DNA from: UPXZ01 sp964568675
GTDB lineage: Bacteria > Bacteroidota > Bacteroidia > Bacteroidales > Paludibacteraceae
DNA length: 14,938 nt
Direction of reading: 5' to 3'
NCBI GenBank assembly: GCA_964568675.1
Contig: CAZMQV010000068.1
Coordinates: forward strand, 1 to 14,938
Made by a program: the position numbers and the translations under genes. This document shows, piece by piece, positions 1 to 6,121 of the stretch (positions are counted from its first letter, which is position 1; each line of letters begins with the position of its first letter). The notes under the pieces were generated by a model that saw nothing but the letters and a program-made list of their open reading frames with translations, had not been told where the DNA came from and made no database searches.

Positions 1-14
1 AAGGTGAATGGCGT

Positions 15-287
15 GTTGTTTATAACGTCAAAGATACAATTTTTGAAAGCAAATCACAACACCCTGCTACAAGTAAAATATACATAACCAGTTGTTTATA
101 ACGTCAAAGATACAATTTTTGAAAGCAAATCACAACTATACTTGTCAGCCCGCGCCTGATTAATTTGTTGTTTATAACGTCAAAGATACAATTTTTGAAA
201 GCAAATCACAACAGGCTGTTGGATTTTGATTGCTGTCAGCGTGTTGTTTATAACGTCAAAGATACAATTTTGAAAGCAAATCACAAC
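15..287 (-). CRISPR. Type II-C-like CRISPR array, right-hand end (4 repeats, 3 complete spacers)
   Basis: Three identical 46-base repeats lie at 15-60, 91-136 and 167-212. A fourth at 243-287 is 45 bases because its T-run is one base shorter. The spacers at 61-90, 137-166 and 213-242 are each exactly 30 bases, and bases 1-14 are part of another spacer, so the array continues off the left edge. Read on the minus strand the repeat starts GTTGTGATTTGC and ends AAACAAC, with the GTTGT/ACAAC inverted ends and the 46-47 base length typical of Bacteroidota type II-C (Cas9) arrays. The minus strand is preferred because GTTGTG matches the usual crRNA orientation and because II-C arrays often place the degenerate repeat at the transcription start, here 243-287. 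No cas gene or tracrRNA anti-repeat was found to the right; they may lie to the left. The subtype rests on repeat type only. Confidence 0.95.
29..59 (-). promoter_or_regulatory. Promoter-like sequence inside each CRISPR repeat
   Basis: On the minus strand the repeat contains TTG (57-59), 20 bases, then TATCTTTG (29-36). This matches the Bacteroidota primary sigma consensus TTTG/TTG-N19-21-TAnnTTTG. The same arrangement recurs in the repeats at 91-136 and 167-212, and with a 19-base gap in the terminal repeat (TTG 284-286, TATCTTTG 257-264). Initiation would fall at the end of the repeat or the start of the next spacer, as known for Neisseria type II-C arrays. That it works as a promoter is an inference. 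Confidence 0.45.
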
Positions 288-291
288 TCGT

Positions 292-563
292 CATTGAATA
301 CTTATTCCAATGGTACACACCCAGTTCGGTAGCTAAACGATTAAAGTTTACTTGAACAAATTACTATTTTTTCTTAAACCATCTCCTTTTAATTCATAAG
401 GTGTGAAGGTAGCACAATTCGAACCAAAACAGCATCGGCAATCGTTTTTTATCCGATAATCTCAAACCACTCTGCAACAGGAAACTTCTTGCTGAAAACC
501 CCGATTTCTCCATTTAGAAACAGTTTGATTCGAAACTTTAAATTGGGCAGCAAGTTTTTCATT
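292..563 (-). pseudogene. IS481-like transposase relic, frameshifted and internally deleted
   Basis: No frame is open across this stretch, but two pieces of minus-strand coding sequence can be read. Bases 486-563 encode a helix-turn-helix containing LAAQFKVSNQTVSKWRNR, which looks like the N-terminal DNA-binding region of IS481/IS3-type transposases. Bases 292-348 encode FNRLATELGVYHW, resembling the stretch FDxLCxxLGxxHR near the end of the DDE domain in IS481 transposases. The two are in transposase order but only about 140 bases apart, where an intact enzyme would have several hundred, and the frame between them has stops. The relic begins 4 bases from the last CRISPR repeat. The family call is from remembered motifs and is tentative. 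Confidence 0.42.
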
Positions 564-759
564 TCAAACTGAAAACCATTCTTGTATCTACCCACGATTG
601 CATACATTTGTCCTGGCATTTGAATGATAAATTTGTTACATATTTTTATTTTGGAAGAACAAAAACAATCAAGTTTATTCTCATTTCATCTTCCGTGTTC
701 CGTTTCGGATACGCCTTCACTACTCTCGAAAGAGGGGAATGCCATCAACAACCTTGTGA

Positions 760-1101
760 AACTATACACTTATTGACAAACCGGATGATGAAATTGATGG
801 GGCAATGCCCGATAATGGGACGTTGCCCGTAGGGACGTTGCATGCAACGTCCCTACAACCGCAACAACCACCCCCAAAAAATCAAAAAATGTCGGATATT
901 TCCCCGAAATCAAATACCGTTTCTTCCATAATTCGTTCCTATAAATCTGCCGTTACCCTTCATGGTAACCGATTAGGATTAAACAATGGTTGGCAGCCTC
1001 GTTTTTATGACCATATTATCCGGGACGATGCGGAATATCAACGCATTTCAGACTATATCATCACCAATCCTGAAAATTGGGAAAAAGACAAATTTCATTA
1101 A
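760..1101 (+). pseudogene. C-terminal remnant of a REP-associated tyrosine transposase (RAYT, IS200-like Y1 family)
   Basis: The open frame runs from just after a TGA at 757-759 to a TAA at 1099-1101; the first ATG in it is at 805. The C-terminal half is characteristic: VSSIIRSYKSAVT, then NGWQPRFYDHIIRDDAEYQRI, then DYIITNPENWEKDKFH, which is the usual end of Bacteroidota RAYT proteins. RAYTs are HUH-type single-strand transposases of roughly 180-220 residues. Here the N-terminal half, with the HUH metal site and the main part of the Y1 domain, is absent, so the protein cannot be active. The linker segment GTLPVGTLHATSLQ is encoded by a perfect palindrome (829-856). The stop codon is 3 bases before the EVE-domain ORF. 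The family is confident; the left limit of the relic is approximate. Confidence 0.8.
829..856. repeat. Perfect 28-bp palindrome (REP-like) inside the RAYT relic
   Basis: The half-site GTAGGGACGTTGCA at 829-842 is followed with no spacer by its exact reverse complement at 843-856. The ten bases GGGACGTTGC also occur just upstream at 817-826. RAYT transposases mobilise short palindromic REP sequences, so this is probably a REP-type element or its transposase recognition site carried in the coding sequence. It is read in frame as VGTLHATSL. Confidence 0.8.
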
Positions 1102-1104
1102 ATA

Positions 1105-1527
1105 ATGTGTTCTGAATACGATAAAATAAACTACTGGTTAATAAAATTTGCTCCTTTTCGCTACAGTTGGCAGAATGTACTACGCAATGGTAAGTTTGAA
1201 ATTTACTCGGTTCGCAATGCTCAAACAGGAAATAATTTAAAAGCGATGCAGCTGGATGATGTGGTGCTTTTTTATCATAGTCAGGAAGGGAATGAAATAA
1301 TGGGTGTTATGAAAGTTATTAACGAAGCACATCAGGATATAACTACCGAAGACCCCAAATGGGTTTCCGTAACTTTTGAGCCCATCGAAACCTTTGCAAA
1401 ACCTATTTCATTGCAGGTAATCAAAGGAACTTAAGGACTTGAAAATATCGGACTTATTAAACAACCAAGACTAGCGGTAATGAAATTGAGTGAAGAAAAA
1501 TTTGAGATTATTATAAATTTGAAATAG
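1105..1527 (+). pseudogene. EVE-domain protein, interrupted by an in-frame TAA
   Basis: The frame from ATG 1105 gives 109 residues to a TAA at 1432-1434. It contains NYWLIKFAP near residue 9, RNAQTGNNLKAMQLDDVVLFYHS, then GVMKVINEAHQD and WVSVTFEP. These are hallmarks of the EVE domain (PF01878, PUA-like), which is thought to bind modified bases in nucleic acids. After the TAA the same frame continues without a shift for 30 codons to a TAG at 1525-1527 and encodes GLENIGLIKQPRLAVMKLSEE, the normal C-terminal end of the family. Together the two parts make about 140 codons, the usual family length. A single nonsense substitution (for example AAA or GAA to TAA) therefore explains the break; a sequencing error is also possible. 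No good ribosome binding site is seen. The start is 3 bases after the RAYT relic, suggesting chance apposition rather than an operon. Confidence 0.85.
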
Positions 1528-1532
1528 ACGAA

Positions 1533-1637
1533 ATGGTAAACCAAATTTTTGGCATAGAAGCCAAAGAAGAAATGGAAGTAGATGAATTGGAGGAGGAAGT
1601 TTTAATAACAGATGAAACGGAAGAGGATGAGGATTAA
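1533..1637 (+). CDS. Small acidic ORF, 34 codons, possibly a truncated gene tail
   Basis: This ORF begins MVNQIFGIEAKEEMEVDELE and ends in a run of Glu and Asp (TEEDED). Six further codons before the ATG are also open (YKFEID). The segment FEIDEMVNQIFGI loosely resembles the C-terminal ends of some large restriction-modification enzymes, which often end with IDxxVYxLYGL and an acidic tail, so it may be the last fragment of such a gene. That resemblance is weak and no function should be assigned. It sits 5 bases after the TAG of the EVE frame. Confidence 0.2.
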   Translation: MVNQIFGIEAKEEMEVDELEEEVLITDETEEDED

Positions 1638-1656
1638 CCCTCCCATTTTGCAAGCA

Positions 1657-1674
1657 TCCCGAATGCTTTCGGGA
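1657..1674. repeat. Short hairpin TCCCGAA-TGCT-TTCGGGA
   Basis: Seven bases are followed by a four-base loop and their exact complement. There is no T-run on either side, so a terminator role is unlikely. It may be a small dispersed repeat, but this window holds only one copy. Confidence 0.45.
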
Positions 1675-2098
1675 CCAAAGCCACACAGACCAAAGCTTTG
1701 TCAAAGAGCTTGCAAAGTCAAACTGGAAAAAAGAAATTTTTAGAAATGCTCGACTGTGCAACAAAAAACATGAATAGATAAATAACAAATAAACTGATAA
1801 GCTACATTAATAAAGGAGACGCTGGCTATAATACGGTATTGCCAAAATGGCGGCAGGAGTGCTACAATAAATAAAACTTTTGTTTTAACCCAAATTATAG
1901 CTAATCGATGCAAAAATTCGTTTTGTTCAGATGTTTGCACCTCTTCCAGTTCCGATTTGTGTAACGCAAGCTTTCCAAATCGGCCGTTATGTCCTACCAC
2001 ACGGAGCATGAAGGCTGATTTTTTATTAAAGAATATGTTTTTGATACCTGTTGGTGAGAAATAATAACTCCCGGCTGATAGGAAATTTCAAAATATGA

Positions 2099-2118
2099 CC
2101 ACTGGCTAATGCCAGTGG
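2099..2118 (-). terminator. Hairpin downstream of rsmD, possible terminator
   Basis: CCACTGGC and GCCAGTGG form an 8-bp stem around a TAAT loop, 70 bases past the rsmD stop on the minus strand. On that strand the bases after the stem are TCATATTTT, a poor T-run, while a run of nine T precedes the stem. It is the best terminator candidate for the DUF3822-rsmD pair but is not a textbook one. Confidence 0.45.
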
Positions 2119-2187
2119 CCATTCAAAAAAAAACTGAATAGGAATGTGGCTTTAGCCCGTTTCTGCTTGCAATAGCAATCCGAATGT

Positions 2188-2736
2188 TTATTCACCAATT
2201 CCCGTAAGTTCAAAGAAGCTGAAATGGACATTGCCATAATTGCGATGAAATGAGAAGTTGGGATGTTCGCTGAAATTATTCTTAGCCGAATGTTCCAGCA
2301 CCAGCAATCCATCTTCTTTCAGCAGTCCATAGCCGAAAATCAAATCCGGAATACCGGCAAGCGAATCCAAATCATAGGGAGGATCGACAAAAATCAGGTC
2401 ATATTTCATTTTACACGACTGAATATAGCGGAAAACATCGCCTTTAACAACCGTGTAGTTGTCAATATCTAAAAGTTTGCACACTTTCCGAAGAAAACTA
2501 ATGTGGCGTTCGCTCTGCTCGACGGCTACAACTCCACGCGCATCGCGCGAAATAAATTCGAAACCAATGCTACCGGTACCCGCAAAAAGGTCGAGCACAT
2601 CAATCCCTTCAAAGTCAATCCGGTTGTTTAGCAAGTTAAACAAACCCTCTTTGGCAAAATCGGTTGTAGGGCGCGCGGTGATATTGCCTGTCACTTCTAT
2701 CCGTCGCGCTTTGAATTTTCCTCCAATTATCCGCAT
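2188..2736 (-). CDS. rsmD: 16S rRNA (guanine(966)-N2)-methyltransferase, RsmD family
   Basis: The 182-residue protein matches the RsmD family over its whole length: MRIIGG at the N-terminus, ARPTTDFAKEGLFNLL at residues 21-36, the S-adenosylmethionine-binding motif DLFAGTGSIGFE at 49-60, and the catalytic motif DPPY at 118-121. RsmD methylates N2 of G966 in helix 31 of 16S rRNA, using S-adenosylmethionine, during 30S assembly in the cytoplasm. The ATG lies inside the end of the upstream DUF3822 gene, with the shared bases ATGCGGATAA, so translation is probably coupled and the start is well fixed. Length is normal for the family. The family is certain from the motifs; exact target specificity is inferred from homology. 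Confidence 0.95.
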   Translation of the reverse strand: MRIIGGKFKARRIEVTGNITARPTTDFAKEGLFNLLNNRIDFEGIDVLDLFAGTGSIGFEFISRDARGVVAVEQSERHISFLRKVCKLLDIDNYTVVKGDVFRYIQSCKMKYDLIFVDPPYDLDSLAGIPDLIFGYGLLKEDGLLVLEHSAKNNFSEHPNFSFHRNYGNVHFSFFELTGIGE

Positions 2737-3458
2737 TCGTTTTTTGTTTTTATATTTTGAAAATAAGATTTCAGCAACAACATAAGCTTCTCATCCTCCG
2801 CACTCTTGAACATCACGCATAAAGGATATGTTTTTTCATCCAATTCCAATTGCTCATACACTTTCAGCAAACTATACAAAATATCTTCCGGCGTAGTGGT
2901 TTCGAATGAATTGACCAAAACCAATTGGTTCGCCTTCACCACCAGTATGTCAACCATCCCCTTGCGCACCAAAGCAGTTACCTCATTCTCATTTTTTGCA
3001 ATTCTATTTTTCATCAAATTGCTTACATGATGCTCTATCACAACTTCGGGATATTTACTTTGGAAGAAGCTCGTCATTTTATCGGGAATACGACACACGA
3101 AATGAACTCCCCACTTTGGCAAAACCAGATAATGCAAACGTTCGTACTCCGACTTGCCATGTTCGGTTTCAAAAAAAAGACTCATATCTTTCTCGCGAAA
3201 CAACTCGCTGGGGATGAGCTGATAACTATTGTTTTCGAACACCACGCTAACATTCTCGCTTTGTATTTTCAACTCCGGCTGATTAAAAAAATGCTCATAA
3301 AACGCAATATCAGCCGATTTGCCGGGAAGCATATTAATCTCCTGGCGAAGCATTACATTATCGTTTTCATCAATTACCGAATAGACAATGGTATCGGGCT
3401 GAACCAGTATTTCCAACTTATTCTCCGAGGAGCTTATAAACAAAGGATTGACGGACAT
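2727..3458 (-). CDS. DUF3822 family protein
   Basis: This 243-residue protein begins MSVNPLFISSSENKLEI and contains blocks such as LLPGK-type and KNRIAKNENEVTALVRKG, with ANQLVLVNSFETTTPEDILY near residue 195, which I associate with the Bacteroidota-specific DUF3822 family (PF12864). The fold is suggested to be actin/ASKHA-like (the DILVV and LVLVNSF strands fit), but the function is unknown. There is no signal peptide or membrane segment, so it is presumably cytoplasmic. It is first in a two-gene operon, overlapping rsmD by 10 bases, and a consensus promoter lies 29 bases upstream of its ATG. The constant pairing with rsmD in this phylum hints at a role linked to ribosome or RNA metabolism, which is inference. 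Confidence 0.8.
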   Translation of the reverse strand: MSVNPLFISSSENKLEILVQPDTIVYSVIDENDNVMLRQEINMLPGKSADIAFYEHFFNQPELKIQSENVSVVFENNSYQLIPSELFREKDMSLFFETEHGKSEYERLHYLVLPKWGVHFVCRIPDKMTSFFQSKYPEVVIEHHVSNLMKNRIAKNENEVTALVRKGMVDILVVKANQLVLVNSFETTTPEDILYSLLKVYEQLELDEKTYPLCVMFKSAEDEKLMLLLKSYFQNIKTKNECG

Positions 3459-3486
3459 CGTTTTTTTATGCTTTTGTATTTCTCTA

Positions 3487-3518
3487 CAAAATTACGAAAC
3501 AAATCGTTTTTAGCCAAA
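3487..3518 (-). promoter_or_regulatory. Promoter for DUF3822-rsmD
   Basis: On the minus strand TTTG (complement of 3515-3518), exactly 20 bases, then TAATTTTG (complement of 3487-3494) match the Bacteroidota -33/-7 consensus. The gene's ATG begins 28 bases beyond the -7 element. Confidence 0.75.
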
Positions 3519-3598
3519 TAATAAGGATTGGATTTGTTTTTTAGCCTTTCTTACTCATATTTCTCACACATGTTTAAGTGGTAGTAACTTCAAATTTG

Positions 3599-3606
3599 TA
3601 TATTTG
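3599..3606 (+). promoter_or_regulatory. -7 promoter element upstream of the RelA/SpoT gene
   Basis: TATATTTG fits TAnnTTTG and lies 33 bases before the ATG at 3640. A good TTTG at the -33 position is missing (only TTTA at 3573-3576, 22 bases away), so the promoter may be weak or activator-dependent. Because this element overlaps the TTG at 3604, that codon is unlikely to be the start. Confidence 0.5.
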
Positions 3607-3639
3607 CAAAACCGAATCGAAAAAAAACTCAAAGCAGAT

Positions 3640-5817
3640 ATGGAAACGACGAACTACGCGCTATATCGTAAACTTTACGAAACGCATCCAACGCTTTTCA
3701 CACACGAAGAGCGCAAAGAGCTGTACAAATTAATATCCGATTTTTTGACCAACGAACAATGCAAGGTCAGTAACCCCACAGCTTTCCTCACAAAAAACTT
3801 GCAGATAATCGATATTCTACTGAATGAAATGAGTTTAGGTAAGGCTGCCGTTTTGAGTTTACTTCTTATCCAACCATCCGAAAACAAACTGATTGACACG
3901 GAAAAAATAGAGAAGCAATTCAATATAAAAATCAAACACATCATCAGCGGGCTGCAACGCGTAGATGAACTGTATCGGAAAAACGTGGCGCTCGAAACCG
4001 AAAACTTTCGTAAACTGCTGCTTTCGATGGCGGAAGATGTGCGTGTAATCTTGATTATGATAGCCGACAGGCTACAAACCATGCGCAATCTGGAACAATA
4101 CGAAGGAGAAACGCAGCAACAAATAGCGCGCGAAAGCTCTTTTCTTTACGCGCCACTCGCGCATCGTATGGGACTTTATAAAGTCAAGACCGAATTGGAA
4201 GATCTTTCACTGAAATATACCAACCGCGAGATTTACAAAGATATCGCGAAGAAACTGAACGAAACAAAACGCTCGCGCGATGCTTATATTGCCGCCTTCA
4301 TCGACCCCTTGAAAGAGAAAATGAAAGAAATAGGTCATCCATTCGAGATAAAAGGACGTACCAAATCCATTCACTCCATTTACACGAAAATGAGAAAGCA
4401 AAACACCGAAATGGAGAGAATATACGACCTTTTTGCCATTCGTATCATTTTCGACACACCCATCGAAAAGGAGAAAGCTGCTTGCTGGCAAGCTTACTCC
4501 ATTGTTGCCGACATGTATCAGCCCAATCCCAAAAGACTGCGCGATTGGCTCTCCATACCCAAAACCAATGGTTATGAAAGCCTGCACACCACAGTGCTCG
4601 GCCCTCAAAACAAATGGGTGGAGGTGCAAATCCGCACCGAGCGAATGAACGAAGTTGCAGAAATGGGACTTGCCGCCCACTGGAAATACAAAGGTATTAA
4701 AGGCGAAAGCGGTATGGACGAATGGCTAAAAAACTTACGCGAAATTCTGGAAAACCCGGAATTGAACGCCGTGGATTTCATGGACGAGTTCAAACTTAAC
4801 CTCTACGACAAAGAGATTTTTGTTTTCACCCCCAATGGCGATTTACACAAGCTGCCCAAAGGCGCCACTTTGCTGGACTTTGCTTTTTCTATTCACACCA
4901 ACTTAGGCTCGCAATGTGTGGGCGGAAAGGCGAATGGCAAACATGTGCAGATAAAATATGAGTTGAAAAATGGCGATCAGGTGGAGATACTCACCTCGCC
5001 TACCCAGAAGCCCAATCCGGCTTGGCTCAACATCGTAGTAACCTCCAAAGCTAAAAACAAAATTCGTCAGTCGTTAAAAGAAATCGAGTTCAAAGACGCG
5101 GATGCCGGACGTGAAATTCTTCTGCGTCGTTTCAAAAATTGGAAAATAGATTTGGAAGACGGAAGGTTTTCGCGCTTGGCAAAAAAGAAAGGCTACAAAT
5201 CGGTTAGCGACATTTATCAGGCTATCGCGCACGAGAAAATTGATATTCACGAAATAAAAGATCTGTATCTGGAGCTTGAAAACCGCGACAACAACACGGG
5301 TATGACCACGCGCACAGCCGAAACTTTTACGAAAGACATAACTCCGATACCCGAAAGCGAAGCAAAAGAAGATGTGTTGGTGATTGACAATAATCTGAAA
5401 AATGTTGATTACAAACTTTCAAAATGTTGCAACCCGATTTATGGCGATGAAATTTTCGGATTTGTGTCGGTGAGCGGTGGCATCAAGGTTCATCGTATCA
5501 ATTGCCCCAACGCGCCTCAGATGATTTCGCGGTTTGGATACCGAATTATCAAAGCGCGATGGTCGGGCAAGGCGATTGGCTCGCAATATCCCATCACACT
5601 GCAAGTGGTGGGACATGACGACATCGGTATTGTTACCAACATCACTTCAATCATTTCGAAAGAAAAAGACGTATTGCTCCGCTCGATTTCCATCGACACC
5701 AATTCCGGGCTTTTCCAGGGCAATCTCACCATCATGGTGAGCGACAACAAAGCGCTTGACAATGTGATTAAGAAAATAAGAACGGTGAAGGGAGTGAAAA
5801 ATATTACAAGAATATGA
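3640..5817 (+). CDS. relA: RelA/SpoT-family (p)ppGpp synthetase with degenerate hydrolase domain
   Basis: A 725-residue long RSH protein that makes the alarmone (p)ppGpp from ATP and GTP or GDP during the stringent response. The ATG at 3640 is preferred; the frame stays open to a TTG at 3604 that overlaps the -7 element. In order: a pseudo-HD hydrolase region (about 1-160), the synthetase (about 230-350) with GRTKSIHSIYTKM, IYDLFAIR, TNGYESLHTTV and VEVQIRTERM, a TGS domain (385-452) with EIFVFTPNGDLHKLPKGAT, a helical region, a zinc-finger-like domain (about 590-640) with KCCNPI and HRINCPN, and a C-terminal ACT domain (about 650-725). In the HD region the expected HxxxVA and LLHDVVED motifs are replaced by LQIIDILL and LLLIQPSE; only ENFRKLLLSMAEDVRVILIMIADR is kept. 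Hydrolase activity is therefore very unlikely, and a second RSH enzyme is expected elsewhere to degrade (p)ppGpp. A terminator follows the gene. Confidence 0.92.
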   Translation: METTNYALYRKLYETHPTLFTHEERKELYKLISDFLTNEQCKVSNPTAFLTKNLQIIDILLNEMSLGKAAVLSLLLIQPSENKLIDTEKIEKQFNIKIKHIISGLQRVDELYRKNVALETENFRKLLLSMAEDVRVILIMIADRLQTMRNLEQYEGETQQQIARESSFLYAPLAHRMGLYKVKTELEDLSLKYTNREIYKDIAKKLNETKRSRDAYIAAFIDPLKEKMKEIGHPFEIKGRTKSIHSIYTKMRKQNTEMERIYDLFAIRIIFDTPIEKEKAACWQAYSIVADMYQPNPKRLRDWLSIPKTNGYESLHTTVLGPQNKWVEVQIRTERMNEVAEMGLAAHWKYKGIKGESGMDEWLKNLREILENPELNAVDFMDEFKLNLYDKEIFVFTPNGDLHKLPKGATLLDFAFSIHTNLGSQCVGGKANGKHVQIKYELKNGDQVEILTSPTQKPNPAWLNIVVTSKAKNKIRQSLKEIEFKDADAGREILLRRFKNWKIDLEDGRFSRLAKKKGYKSVSDIYQAIAHEKIDIHEIKDLYLELENRDNNTGMTTRTAETFTKDITPIPESEAKEDVLVIDNNLKNVDYKLSKCCNPIYGDEIFGFVSVSGGIKVHRINCPNAPQMISRFGYRIIKARWSGKAIGSQYPITLQVVGHDDIGIVTNITSIISKEKDVLLRSISIDTNSGLFQGNLTIMVSDNKALDNVIKKIRTVKGVKNITRI

Positions 5818-5854
5818 CAAACTTATAGAAACACTTTATAGCAAATAAATGAAT

Positions 5855-5910
5855 GTGGCAACTTCAAATCAGACCTACAAGAGATTTGTCAAGTTGCCAC
5901 GTTTTTCTTT
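5855..5910 (+). terminator. Strong intrinsic terminator after the RelA/SpoT gene
   Basis: GTGGCAACTT (5855-5864) pairs with AAGTTGCCAC (5891-5900), and inside it CAAATC (5865-5870) pairs with GATTTG (5883-5888) with a two-base bulge. The long stem is followed by GTTTTTCTTT. It lies 37 bases past the stop codon. Confidence 0.9.
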
Positions 5911-6001
5911 CATATTCGAAGTTTTGTATAAAATTCTCTTATCAAATCACGCCGATTTATCAGCAAAATGAAAGTATAAACACAAAACACGTTTTCTATT
6001 T

Positions 6002-6032
6002 TTTGAGTTAAGCCATTTTTTCTCTAACTTTG
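6002..6032 (+). promoter_or_regulatory. Promoter for the TonB-dependent receptor
   Basis: TTTG at 6002-6005, 19 bases, then TAACTTTG at 6025-6032 match the Bacteroidota consensus. The proposed ATG follows about 90 bases downstream, giving a leader of roughly 80 bases. Confidence 0.75.
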
Positions 6033-6121
6033 TAAGTCAAATTCTAATAAATAGCGCGAATACACGTTTTAAGTGTAATTAAAAATTGGAACTAAAGAAA
6101 CTGTATTTAAGCAAAATTTCA

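Larger units (their letters stand above)
1638..2187. other. Intergenic stretch with no supported gene
   Basis: About 550 bases between the acidic ORF and rsmD. A minus-strand frame of 89 codons (1740-2009) is open, but its product is unrecognised and its second half is a run of hydrophobic and cysteine residues unlike a conserved protein. A plus-strand frame over 1885-2060 is also open and equally unrecognised. Fragments such as FVKELAKSNWKKEIF (about 1696-1740, plus) look protein-like and may be gene debris. The supported elements are two hairpins, listed separately. Confidence 0.5.

Noticed and set aside
288..600. tracrRNA beside the CRISPR array
   Set aside because: No stretch complementary to the repeat was found in this flank on either strand by eye.
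608..832. 74-codon plus-strand ORF before the RAYT relic
   Set aside because: Its composition is unlike a conserved protein, and its end overlaps the RAYT frame, which has clear family motifs in another reading frame.
2925..3521. 198-codon plus-strand ORF opposite DUF3822
   Set aside because: It is antisense to a conserved gene with a promoter and coupled overlap, and it has no recognisable motifs.
3604..3639. TTG start giving a 737-residue RelA/SpoT protein
   Set aside because: The TTG lies inside a TATATTTG promoter element and the added residues are basic and not family-like. ATG 3640 is better.
6086..6121. TTG start giving an 830-residue TonB receptor
   Set aside because: It would place 12 residues ahead of a textbook signal peptide beginning at ATG 6122.
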